This document shows positions 25,186 through 32,395 of a stretch of DNA of 64,000 nucleotides, piece by piece. The notes under the pieces are model-generated. The model was not told the origin of the DNA, searched no databases, and saw nothing but the letters and a program-made list of their open reading frames with translations. How positions within the stretch are numbered: position 1 is the stretch's first letter; each line of letters opens with the position of its first letter. The stretch is from DASUNQ01 sp044866775 (GTDB lineage: Bacteria > Acidobacteriota > Thermoanaerobaculia > Multivoradales > UBA5704), in contig JBIOUG010000145.1 of the NCBI GenBank assembly GCA_044866775.1, forward strand, positions 11,015 to 75,014, in the 5' to 3' direction. The translations under genes and the position numbers were made by a program.

Positions 25186-26244
25186 GTGCGAGCCCGACGA
25201 CTAGCCGCGCTGGCGCTGGCCCTGGCGCTCGGCGCCTGCGGCAAGGAGGGGCCGCCGGCGCCGCCGCTGCGCCTCGTGCCCGCGCCGACGAAGGACCTGA
25301 CGGTGCAGCAGCGCGGAGCGCAGATCCTCCTCGACCTCGCCTACCCGACCGTGACGCCGAGCGGCGTCGTCTTGGGCGGCATCACCGGGCTCGAGGTCCT
25401 GGATCTGACCCGGCCGGCGCCGGGCACGGGCGAGCCGCAGCCGATCGACGCGCGGCAGTACGCCGCGGCGGCGAAGGTCGTCGCGACGCTGGCGGCGCCG
25501 GACCTCGCGACCGCCACGGTCGGCGACCGGCTCCTGGTGCGCCTGCCGGCGCCCGAGGTGCCGGCCGACGGCCCGGTCGCGCACTACTACGCGGTGCGGA
25601 CGCTCGGGCCGCGCGGCGACCGCTCGGAGATCTCGAACCAGGCCATCCTGGTCACCCAGGCGCCGCCGCTGCCGCCGCAGGAGATGAACGCCGTGCCGCG
25701 GCCGGACGGGATCGAGGTCACCTGGCTGCCGCCGGTCCAGGGCGGCGAGGCGGTCAAGGGGTTCAACGTCTACCGGCGGGAGGCGACGGTGCGCGAGGTC
25801 GGCAAGCCCCTGGCCACGCTGCCGCCGACGCAGACCAGCTACCTCGACACGACCGCCCGCTTCGGCACGAGCTACATCTACGCGGTGACGTCGGTGGCGC
25901 GGACGGCGCCGGTCGTCGAGAGCGCCGTCCAGGCCGAGCGCGAGGTGCGCTACCTCGACCGCTTCCCGCCGCCGGCGCCGGGCGACCTGGTGGCCCTCGC
26001 CGAGAGCGGGCAGGTGCGGCTAGTCTGGCGCTCGAGCGAGGCGACGGACCTCGCGGGCTACCTCGTGTACCGGCGCGAGGGCGACGGCGCGCCGCAACGG
26101 CTGACGCCGGAGCCGATCAACGCGCTCGAGCTCACCGATACCGAGGTGGCGGCGGGGCGGACGTATCGGTACCGGGTGACAGCGGTCGATCAGGAGGGGA
26201 ACGAGAGCGACCCCGGGCCGGAGGTGGCGGCGGTGGTGCCCTAG
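25186..26244 (+). CDS. Lipoprotein with fibronectin type III-like domains
   Basis: 352 aa. GTG start 3 nt after hslU, then a short basic N-terminus, LAALALALALGAC (lipobox LGAC) and GKEGPPAPP, a common lipoprotein head. Two or three Fn3-like modules follow: about residues 38-160, 165-255 (PDGIEVTWLPP, GFNVYRRE, SYIYAVTSVA) and 260-350 (GQVRLVWRSSEATDLAGYLV, TYRYRVTAVDQEGN). Likely anchored at the envelope and involved in protein or sugar binding. No enzymatic motif is visible. It shares the hslVU transcription direction. Confidence 0.8.
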   Translation: MRARRLAALALALALGACGKEGPPAPPLRLVPAPTKDLTVQQRGAQILLDLAYPTVTPSGVVLGGITGLEVLDLTRPAPGTGEPQPIDARQYAAAAKVVATLAAPDLATATVGDRLLVRLPAPEVPADGPVAHYYAVRTLGPRGDRSEISNQAILVTQAPPLPPQEMNAVPRPDGIEVTWLPPVQGGEAVKGFNVYRREATVREVGKPLATLPPTQTSYLDTTARFGTSYIYAVTSVARTAPVVESAVQAEREVRYLDRFPPPAPGDLVALAESGQVRLVWRSSEATDLAGYLVYRREGDGAPQRLTPEPINALELTDTEVAAGRTYRYRVTAVDQEGNESDPGPEVAAVVP

Positions 26245-26250
26245 CAGGTT

Positions 26251-26307
26251 CCGCCCCCGCTGGCGGGGGGCGGCCAGGTGGGGGGTAGATCGGATCAATG
26301 CAGTAAG
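26251..26307 (+). repeat. REP-like hairpin element, copy 2
   Basis: A GC-rich stem (CCGCCCCCGC / GCGGGGGGCGG with one bulged G) is followed by CCAGGTGGGGGG and GATCGGATCAATGCAGTAAG, the same order as the element at 23053. It lies between the stop of the Fn3 lipoprotein gene and dapF and overlaps the dapF leader. Confidence 0.7.
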
Positions 26308-26316
26308 GCGGGAGCC

Positions 26317-27183
26317 GTGAACGGTACCCAATTCTTTGTAGTCTCCGGCAGTGGCAACGACTTCCTCGCGTTGGCCGAGCCGGAGGAGACGCCCGGCGCC
26401 GAGCAGATCCGTGCCTGGTGCCGGCGGGGAGTGTCGCTCGGGGCCGACGGGCTCTTCGTGCTGCGGCGGCGGGACGGCGGCGTCGTCATGGACTACTTCA
26501 ATGCCGACGGGCTGCCGGCGGACCTCTGCTTGAACGGCACGCGGTGCGCGGCGCGGCTGGCGTTCCACCTCGGCTGGGCCGACGGGCGGGTGACGATCGA
26601 GACGCCGGCCGGGGCGTTCGCAGCGCGGGCGGTCGCGGAAGGGCTGGTGGCCATCGAGCTGCCGCCACCGGGCGAGCCGCGAGAGCTGACGGTCGAGGCC
26701 GGTGGGGAGCGCCACCGCGGCTGGGCGGTGATGGTCGGCGTCCCTCACTTCGTGCTCGTCTGGCCGCAGGGGTTGGGCGAGGCGCCGGTCGAGGCTCTGG
26801 GGAGTCCCCTGCGGCGGCACGCGCAGTTCGCGCCGGCGGGCACGAACGTCAACTTCGTCCGCTTCCCGGCGGCCGGCGCGGGCCAGGCGAGCCGGATGGA
26901 GATCCGCACCTACGAGCGTGGGGTGGAGGCGGAGACGCTCTCCTGCGGCACCGGAGTGCTGGCCGGGGCGGCAACCGGGCTCGCCCTCGGTCTCGCGTCG
27001 CTGCCGCTCGCCGTCTTGACCGCCGGCGGCTTCGAGCTCGAGGTGGATGCCGCGCCGCGCGAGCGGCCGTTCGCGGCCGCGGCGCGCTGGACGCTGAGCG
27101 GCGACGCCCGCGTCCTGGCACGTGGCGAGCTGACGCCCGAGGCGGAGCGGAGCCCGGCGCCACCCGTTTGGTCGGCGGCCTGA
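26317..27183 (+). CDS. dapF: DapF-like diaminopimelate epimerase
   Basis: 288-aa cofactor-independent racemase-type enzyme converting LL- to meso-DAP. N-terminal FFVVSGSGNDFLAL matches the family start. First catalytic Cys region: DGLPADLCLNGTRCAARLAF (canonical CGNGxRC; here the first Gly is Leu). Second: YERGVEAETLSCGTGVLAGA (canonical ERGxGET.ACGTG). Also PHFVLVW and AGTNVNFV. The GTG at 26317 is chosen because the N-terminal motif begins there and upstream codons lie in the repeat element. Product use is consistent with the meso-DAP-type MurE. The C73-region substitution is unusual but both Cys are present. Confidence 0.88.
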   Translation: MNGTQFFVVSGSGNDFLALAEPEETPGAEQIRAWCRRGVSLGADGLFVLRRRDGGVVMDYFNADGLPADLCLNGTRCAARLAFHLGWADGRVTIETPAGAFAARAVAEGLVAIELPPPGEPRELTVEAGGERHRGWAVMVGVPHFVLVWPQGLGEAPVEALGSPLRRHAQFAPAGTNVNFVRFPAAGAGQASRMEIRTYERGVEAETLSCGTGVLAGAATGLALGLASLPLAVLTAGGFELEVDAAPRERPFAAAARWTLSGDARVLARGELTPEAERSPAPPVWSAA

Positions 27184-27318
27184 GGCGCAAACGAGGCACA
27201 GCACCGAGCGGTTGCGGGTGGCGGTTTTGCAAAGAAACGATGGGCTAAGATAGGCGTCGCGCCGGCCGGCCTGCCGTGCGGCCGCGAGGACGTGGGGAAG
27301 GCAGGAAGGTCGAAAACC

Positions 27319-28047
27319 TTGAGCGGCGCACAGCCCAGCCTCCTGCGGGTCGCAGCCGTCGTGCCCGCCTACAACGAGCAGGAGACCCTGGCCGCCGTTC
27401 TCGCCGTCCTCAAATCGACGCCGCTCATCCAGGACGTGCTGGTCGTCTCCGACGGCTCGACCGACGCCACGGTCGGGATCGCGAGCGCCGAGCGGGTGAA
27501 GGTGATCCACCTGCGCGAGAATTGCGGCAAGGGGACGGCCATGGCGGTCGGGGTCGCGCACACCGACGCGCCCGTCCTGGTGTTCGTCGACGGCGACATC
27601 CTGAACCTCTCCGAGGCACTGCTGACCGAGCTGATCCTGCCGGTTGTCTCCGGGCGCACCGACATGAACGTCGGGGTGCGGCACCGCGGGCGCCTGCTCA
27701 ACGCCCTCCAGCGCCGCTTCGGGCCGCTGCTGTCGGGGATCCGCTGCCTGCGACGCGGCATCTTCGAGGCGGTGCCGGAGGACCACCTCGAGGGCTTCGC
27801 GATCGAGACGGCGCTCAACTGGGCGGCGCGGCAGCTCGGCAGGCGGCTGACGACGACGGTGCTCTACGGGCTGAAGCACCTGGTCAAGGAGAAGAAGCGC
27901 GGTCTGGCGGCGGGCGTGCGCGCGCGCTTCGAGATGTTCTGGTCGGTCTTCGTGGCCTGGCTGACGCTGCACTGGAAGCAGCCGGGGCTGCGGGCGGCCG
28001 GTGTGCCCCGCTTAGCCCGGCCGGAGCTCGACTACATCAACTTCTAG
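27319..28047 (+). CDS. Family 2 glycosyltransferase (dolichyl-phosphate mannosyltransferase-like)
   Basis: About 242 aa. GT-A core: VAAVVPAYNEQETLAAVLAV, then DVLVVSDGSTDATVGIA and VLVFVDGDILNLS (DxD metal site). It continues GVRHRGRLLNALQRRFGPLL, where such enzymes bind acceptor lipid, and FAIETALNWAARQLGRR. A hydrophobic patch near MFWSVFVAWLTLHW suggests membrane contact. The TTG at 27319 has AGGAAGG 9 nt ahead. A GTG at 27292 gives nine more residues but a poor ribosome site. Donor and acceptor cannot be told from sequence. Confidence 0.85.
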   Translation: MSGAQPSLLRVAAVVPAYNEQETLAAVLAVLKSTPLIQDVLVVSDGSTDATVGIASAERVKVIHLRENCGKGTAMAVGVAHTDAPVLVFVDGDILNLSEALLTELILPVVSGRTDMNVGVRHRGRLLNALQRRFGPLLSGIRCLRRGIFEAVPEDHLEGFAIETALNWAARQLGRRLTTTVLYGLKHLVKEKKRGLAAGVRARFEMFWSVFVAWLTLHWKQPGLRAAGVPRLARPELDYINF

Positions 28048-28075
28048 CTCCCGCACCGCCTCGTGACGGCCTGGT

Positions 28076-28249
28076 TCATCGCTCCGCGGCCTCGAGACCG
28101 AGAAACAGCTCGAGCCCCTCCCGGCGACGGCGGGCGAGCTCGTGCTCCACCGCCTCCGAGATGAATCGGCTGCGGTTGCGCTCAAAACGGTCGATGCTCT
28201 CGACCAGCTCAGCGCGTAGGGTCACGGTCACTCGCTCGCTCGTTGCCAT
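28076..28249 (-). CDS. Ribbon-helix-helix (CopG-type) protein
   Basis: 57 aa. RVTVTLRAELVESIDRF forms the beta strand and first helix of a ribbon-helix-helix DNA-binding fold, and NRSRFISEAVEHELARRRRE the second helix (the RSxFI motif is typical of antitoxin CopG/VapB proteins). GGAGG lies 5 nt ahead of the ATG. No toxin gene adjoins it, so it is either an orphan antitoxin or a stand-alone regulator. Two copies of TCATACT spaced 12 bp apart just upstream suggest autoregulation. Confidence 0.8.
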   Translation of the reverse strand: MATSERVTVTLRAELVESIDRFERNRSRFISEAVEHELARRRREGLELFLGLEAAER

Positions 28250-28258
28250 GGGGCCTCC

Positions 28259-28277
28259 AGTATGACCTATAGTATGA
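28259..28277 (-). promoter_or_regulatory. Direct repeat operator of the RHH gene
   Basis: On the plus strand AGTATGA occurs at 28259-28265 and 28271-28277, i.e. TCATACT twice with a 12-bp period on the gene strand, ending 10 nt upstream of the start codon. RHH proteins commonly bind such short direct or inverted repeats over their own promoter. Binding is inferred. Confidence 0.5.
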
Positions 28278-28362
28278 TCTTCCCATCGGGGAACGAGCTG
28301 CGACCGGATGGCTGCGGGCCGTCGGGCAAGGGATGGCGGGGGCCGGGCGGGAGACAAAAATA

Positions 28363-28421
28363 CCGGCCGCTGGCGGTAGTGGCGGAACGTAGGAGGGGGG
28401 TCCACCGCCGCCAGCGGCCGG
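28363..28421. repeat. 14-bp perfect inverted repeat in an otherwise empty gap
   Basis: CCGGCCGCTGGCGG (28363-28376) pairs perfectly with CCGCCAGCGGCCGG (28408-28421) around a 31-nt loop. The gap 28250-28562 otherwise holds the RHH operator and no gene I can support. It could be a terminator, a REP-like unit or an element remnant. Confidence 0.6.
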
Positions 28422-28548
28422 AATCTTTCAAACGGTCGCTGAGCAGCGTCAGGATGGCTTCTGACGGGCGCTGGGACAATCGGGGCAAACCCTCAGGCGG
28501 ACGGGGCGAAATCCCTCACGCGGGCGGGCCTGTGTGACGCAGGTGCGC

Positions 28549-28554
28549 TAGAGT
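28549..28554 (+). promoter_or_regulatory. -10-like hexamer of the M14 peptidase gene
   Basis: TAGAGT ends 8 nt before the ATG at 28563, and no Shine-Dalgarno is present, as for mfd, trmFO and hslV. Confidence 0.3.
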
Positions 28555-28562
28555 GCCGCGCT

Positions 28563-30377
28563 ATGCCGAGGCGCGTAACTCCTTGCCTGGTCTTCTCTTA
28601 CCTGCTCCTGCTTTCGTTTGGCCACGCTGCGAAGGGTGAGGAGGAGATTCCCGCCGACTGGCTGACGGAGGCCGAGAGCTCGGGGTTCGCGTCGACGCCG
28701 ACCTACGAGGAGACGATGGCGTTCCTGCGGCGGGTGGAGCAGCGGATGGCGGGGCGGATGAAGGTGGGGACGTTCGGGACGTCGGCGGAGGGGCGGGCGC
28801 TGCCGCTCGTCGTGGTGTCGAAGGAGGGAGCGTTCACGCCGGAGGCGGCGCGGGGGGTGGGGAAGCCGGTGGTGATGATCCAGAGCGGGATCCACGCGGG
28901 GGAGATCGACGGCAAGGACGCGACGCTGATCATCCTGCGCGACCTGGCGCTGGGGCGCCGGCAGGAGCTGCTCGAGGCGGCGACGCTCCTCTTCGTGCCG
29001 ATCTACAACGTCGACGGGCACGAGCGGATCTCGCCGCACAACCGGCCGAACCAGGACGGGCCGCGCGCGGGGATGGGGTTCCGGACGACGGCGATGGGGC
29101 TCGATTTGAATCGCGACCACATGAAGCTCGCGAGCCCGGAGGCGCGGGCGCTGGTCGGGCTGATGAACGCGTGGCGGCCGCACCTGCACGTCGACAACCA
29201 CGTCACTGACGGCTCCGACCATGCCTGGGTGATGACGACGTCGTGGGCCGAGGCGCCGCAGGCGCCGGCGGCGGTGGACGCCTGGATGCGCGCGCACCTG
29301 CCGGCGGTCGAGGCCGCGACCGAGCGCGCCGGCCACCCCTCGGGCCCGTACGTCGACCTGCGCGACGAGCTCGACCCGACCAAGGGATTCAGCACGACCC
29401 CGGGGTCGCCGCGCTTCTCGACCGGCTACTTCGCGCTGCGCAACCGGCCGTCGATCCTGGTCGAGACCCACTCCTACAAGCCGTACGCGGCGCGGGTGCT
29501 CGCGACGCGCGACTTCCTGCTCGCGCTCCTCGCCGAGATCGGGCGCGACCCGGCGACGCTGCGCCGCGCGGTCGAGGAGGCGGAGGCGCGCACCGTGGCG
29601 CTCGGGCGGCCGGACGCGCCGCCCTCGGAGGTGACGATCAGCCTGCGCGAGAGCGAGGCCTCCGACCCGATCCGCTTCCCGATCTACGACTGGACGGTCA
29701 CTCCGTCGCTCGTCACCGGCCAACCGCTCCTCCGCTACCGCAGCGGCCAGGTGCGCGAGATCGAGGTGCCCTGGTACCACCGCGTCGAGATCGAGAAGGC
29801 GCTGCCGCGCCCGCGCGGCTACCTGGTCCTCCCGGGCTGGCCGCCGATCGAAGAGCGCCTCCGCGGCCACGGTCTGCGCGTCGAGCGCTTGACGGCGCCG
29901 GCCGAGCTGGAGGTCGAGGCGGCGCGCCTGGCCGCCCCCGACTACGCCGACTCGAGCTACCAGGGGCTGACGCGCGTCGAGGCGCAGATCGAGCGCGGCC
30001 GCGAGCGCCGGCGCTTCCCGGCGGGGACGCTCTGGGTGCCCGCCGACCAGCCGGACTTCGAGGTCGCCGTCCAGCTCCTCGAGCCCGACGCCCCCGACTC
30101 GCTCCTCGCCTGGGGCTTGCTGTCGAACGTCTTCGAGGGCAAGGAGTACATCGAGCCGCGCGTCCTCGACGCCTGGGCCGAGGAGCAGTTGACGAACCCC
30201 GAGGTCGCCGCCGCCTGGCAGGCCGCCCTGCGCGACGAGGCCTTTGCCAAGGACACCCGCGCCCGCTCCACGTGGTGGTACCGCCGCCACCCCTCCTGGG
30301 ATTCCACCCAGGGCCTCCTCCCCGTCTTCCGCGTCCTCCGGGCGCCGCAGCTCACGACCGCGCCCTGGCGCGATTGA
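28563..30377 (+). CDS. Secreted M14 family zinc carboxypeptidase
   Basis: 604 aa with a signal peptide (about residues 1-22, core CLVFSYLLLLSF). The M14 domain (about 45-330) contains MIQSGIHAGEIDGKDATLI, where HxGE supplies two zinc ligands; VDNHVTDGSD, giving a third His candidate; and SILVETHSYKPYAARV, giving the catalytic Glu candidate. The about 270-residue C-terminal region is beta-rich, without a recognised domain. Exported metallocarboxypeptidases of this layout digest peptides in the periplasm or outside. The gene stands alone and is convergent with the TIR unit. Confidence 0.88.
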   Translation: MPRRVTPCLVFSYLLLLSFGHAAKGEEEIPADWLTEAESSGFASTPTYEETMAFLRRVEQRMAGRMKVGTFGTSAEGRALPLVVVSKEGAFTPEAARGVGKPVVMIQSGIHAGEIDGKDATLIILRDLALGRRQELLEAATLLFVPIYNVDGHERISPHNRPNQDGPRAGMGFRTTAMGLDLNRDHMKLASPEARALVGLMNAWRPHLHVDNHVTDGSDHAWVMTTSWAEAPQAPAAVDAWMRAHLPAVEAATERAGHPSGPYVDLRDELDPTKGFSTTPGSPRFSTGYFALRNRPSILVETHSYKPYAARVLATRDFLLALLAEIGRDPATLRRAVEEAEARTVALGRPDAPPSEVTISLRESEASDPIRFPIYDWTVTPSLVTGQPLLRYRSGQVREIEVPWYHRVEIEKALPRPRGYLVLPGWPPIEERLRGHGLRVERLTAPAELEVEAARLAAPDYADSSYQGLTRVEAQIERGRERRRFPAGTLWVPADQPDFEVAVQLLEPDAPDSLLAWGLLSNVFEGKEYIEPRVLDAWAEEQLTNPEVAAAWQAALRDEAFAKDTRARSTWWYRRHPSWDSTQGLLPVFRVLRAPQLTTAPWRD

Positions 30378-30506
30378 TGGCTAGCAAGACGGTCGCAGAG
30401 ATGACTGTTCCTCCCGCGGTTCCTAAAAGACGAGTGCGACCGCGCCACCGCCGGGGGACAGCTCGCGTGCCCCGGGAGCGCCAGCCGCGACCGTGGCGCG
30501 AATTAA

Positions 30507-31535
30507 CTATTGCGAAGCGCTGCGCTCAGGCGCGTCGAGCCGGGATGGAACGGCGAGGCGGTCCAGCAGCGCCTCGAGCCCATCCTCATAGGACGACGTG
30601 AAGTCGGCCCAGACCTTGCCGCGAAGAGAGAGAGGGATCTCGCTGGGTTCGCACAGGGCCGCCGCCAGGATCGTGAGCCGGCCTTCGACCTCCATGGTCA
30701 GCGCCATCTCCAGCTCCTTGCGCACCCAGGGGGAAGCGATCGAATCGGGAGAGAGGATGATGCCGAACCAGGCGCTGTTCGAGATCGCCTCCTCGATCTT
30801 GCGCGGCAACGAGTCGCCGACGGCCGTCTCCCGCCAGTCCGACCAGACCGCGATGCCGCGGTCCTGCAGGCGGTCTTTCAGGTCGCCGGCCAGGCGCTCG
30901 GCGAACTCCCGATCGCGCCGCGAGTAGCTGAGGAACAAGGTGTGCTCGGCGCGGGCGGTCTGCGGGGCAGGAGCGCGTCGCGAGCGCCGCGCCTCTCTCG
31001 ATCCCACCCAGAGCAGACCCAGGCCGGACTGGGCGCCGCCGATCAGCAACAGGTAGCCGAGGGACCAGAGGACACCGTTGCGAGTGCGTCGAGAGCCCTC
31101 CCAGCAGAGGGCGATCCGAGCGGGATCGTGGGTGAGAAACCGTAAACACTCAGTATCCGTTCGCTCGGCGCACGGGCAGCCTGCGATCCTCGGCGGAGCG
31201 ATGATCTCCGAAGCCTGGAGGCCGCTGTGGATGGGGTAGGGAACGACGAACTTCGACTGTGACCAGCCGAGCAAGGCCAAACCAATCGGCGCCGCGAGCG
31301 CCCAGGCGCCGAGGATCTTGCGGCGCCGGGGCGTGAACGACTCGCGCTCGCCGACGATGAAGGCGAGACAGCCGGCGAGCAGTGCGGTCGCGGCTCGCAG
31401 CTCCGGGCGCAGGCTGAGAGGAATGCGATACGTCAGGGGCTCCAGGAAAGGCACGAGGAAAGGCGCCAGTCCGAGGGCGAATCCGAGCGCAACGCGTCCG
31501 AGCCGGCGCCAGACGCGAGAGCGGTCAGCGCTCAC
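30507..31535 (-). CDS. Membrane protein with C-terminal TIR domain
   Basis: 342 aa. Four predicted membrane segments (about residues 13-33, 45-62, 76-90 and 152-172) with a loop of about 55 residues containing four Cys (about 119-145). A cytosolic TIR domain follows (about 198-340): HTLFLSYSRRDREFAERLAG (box 1), GIAVWSDWRET (BB loop region), ISNSAWFGIILSPDSIASPW and VRKELEMAL. The E in WVRKEL occupies the place of the catalytic Glu of NAD-cleaving TIR domains. Its start overlaps the end of the upstream secreted-protein gene by 11 nt, so the two are one unit. A membrane-bound NADase effector or signalling protein is inferred. Confidence 0.82.
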   Translation of the reverse strand: MSADRSRVWRRLGRVALGFALGLAPFLVPFLEPLTYRIPLSLRPELRAATALLAGCLAFIVGERESFTPRRRKILGAWALAAPIGLALLGWSQSKFVVPYPIHSGLQASEIIAPPRIAGCPCAERTDTECLRFLTHDPARIALCWEGSRRTRNGVLWSLGYLLLIGGAQSGLGLLWVGSREARRSRRAPAPQTARAEHTLFLSYSRRDREFAERLAGDLKDRLQDRGIAVWSDWRETAVGDSLPRKIEEAISNSAWFGIILSPDSIASPWVRKELEMALTMEVEGRLTILAAALCEPSEIPLSLRGKVWADFTSSYEDGLEALLDRLAVPSRLDAPERSASQ

Positions 31536-32355
31536 GGCAGACCTGCGGCCAGCCGTCTCGCAGCTCGCAGTCTTGCTCGCTTTGCCGGCAGTCGAGGACC
31601 GGCTGTCGTTTGGTCGAGAGATCGAGCGGGCAGTCCTCGGCGCGGATGTCGAAACCCTTTCCCTCGACGGTGCAGAAGTACCTGCCGAGAAAGAGGTACT
31701 CGATCCTGCCGACGGTCCTCTTTGCCTCGCCGTACTCGCCGTCCTTCACCCGCAGGGAGACCTTCGCGCCCGGCGGGTCGCTCACCACGCAGAGGTCGAC
31801 CGTCAGGTCCTTGCGCGTCGCTCGCTCGTAGATTCCCTGGAGGAACGCGAGGAGCGCGTCGAGCACGGGATCGGCGACGCCGCGATCCACCCGCTCGCCG
31901 GCCGCAGCCAGCACTCCCAGCACCGGCCGCAGCGACGCGAGGACGGCCTGCGGTCGCGGCGACGGGGCGCGCGCTGCCTTGGCGGCGGGCCCGAGGCCGC
32001 CCCGCGTCTCCTGGAAGATCTCGGCGACGTGGTCGCGCAGCGGCGCCAGCTCGCTCTTCTTGAGCTCCTTCCTCAGCCGGGACTCCGTGGAGTCGAGGAG
32101 CGCCGCGAGCCCATCCTGCGGATAGGCGGCGCCGCCTCCTGCGGCCAGGAGCTCTCGCCGCCGCGCCTGGAAGTCGTGCAAGACCTTGGGCAAGACCACG
32201 GCCAGCCGCGTTGCGAGCTCGAGCGCCAAACGCGCCCGCTTCTCCTCCTCTCGGGACCCGTACTTGATCCTCACCTGACCGGCGCCGCCTTGTTGGCTGG
32301 AGAAAAATCCCAGGATGACAAGGCAGACGGTGGCCGTCGCCGTCGCCCTACGCAT
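31525..32355 (-). CDS. Secreted protein paired with the TIR gene
   Basis: 276 aa with a signal peptide (about 1-25, core ATVCLVILGFF). An Arg/Leu-rich helical region follows (about 30-185). The C-terminal part reads TVDLCVVSDPPGAKVSLRVK, then GRIEYLFLGRYFCTVEGKGF, which resembles a PEGA-type beta module (PPGAxV..G). It ends in a Cys-containing tail (LDCRQSEQDCELRD, QVCRE) with disulphide potential. I know of no named family for the whole protein. Coupling to the TIR gene suggests it senses an envelope signal for it. Confidence 0.65.
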   Translation of the reverse strand: MRRATATATVCLVILGFFSSQQGGAGQVRIKYGSREEEKRARLALELATRLAVVLPKVLHDFQARRRELLAAGGGAAYPQDGLAALLDSTESRLRKELKKSELAPLRDHVAEIFQETRGGLGPAAKAARAPSPRPQAVLASLRPVLGVLAAAGERVDRGVADPVLDALLAFLQGIYERATRKDLTVDLCVVSDPPGAKVSLRVKDGEYGEAKRTVGRIEYLFLGRYFCTVEGKGFDIRAEDCPLDLSTKRQPVLDCRQSEQDCELRDGWPQVCRER

Positions 32356-32395
32356 CAGAACTCCTCCTGCGACTCGTTTGGTAAGTAATTATATG

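Noticed and set aside
30378..30506. Terminator between the M14 and TIR genes (CGCGCCAC/GTGGCGCG)
   Set aside because: The 8-bp arms are about 60 nt apart with no T-run, so the signal is too weak to list as a feature.
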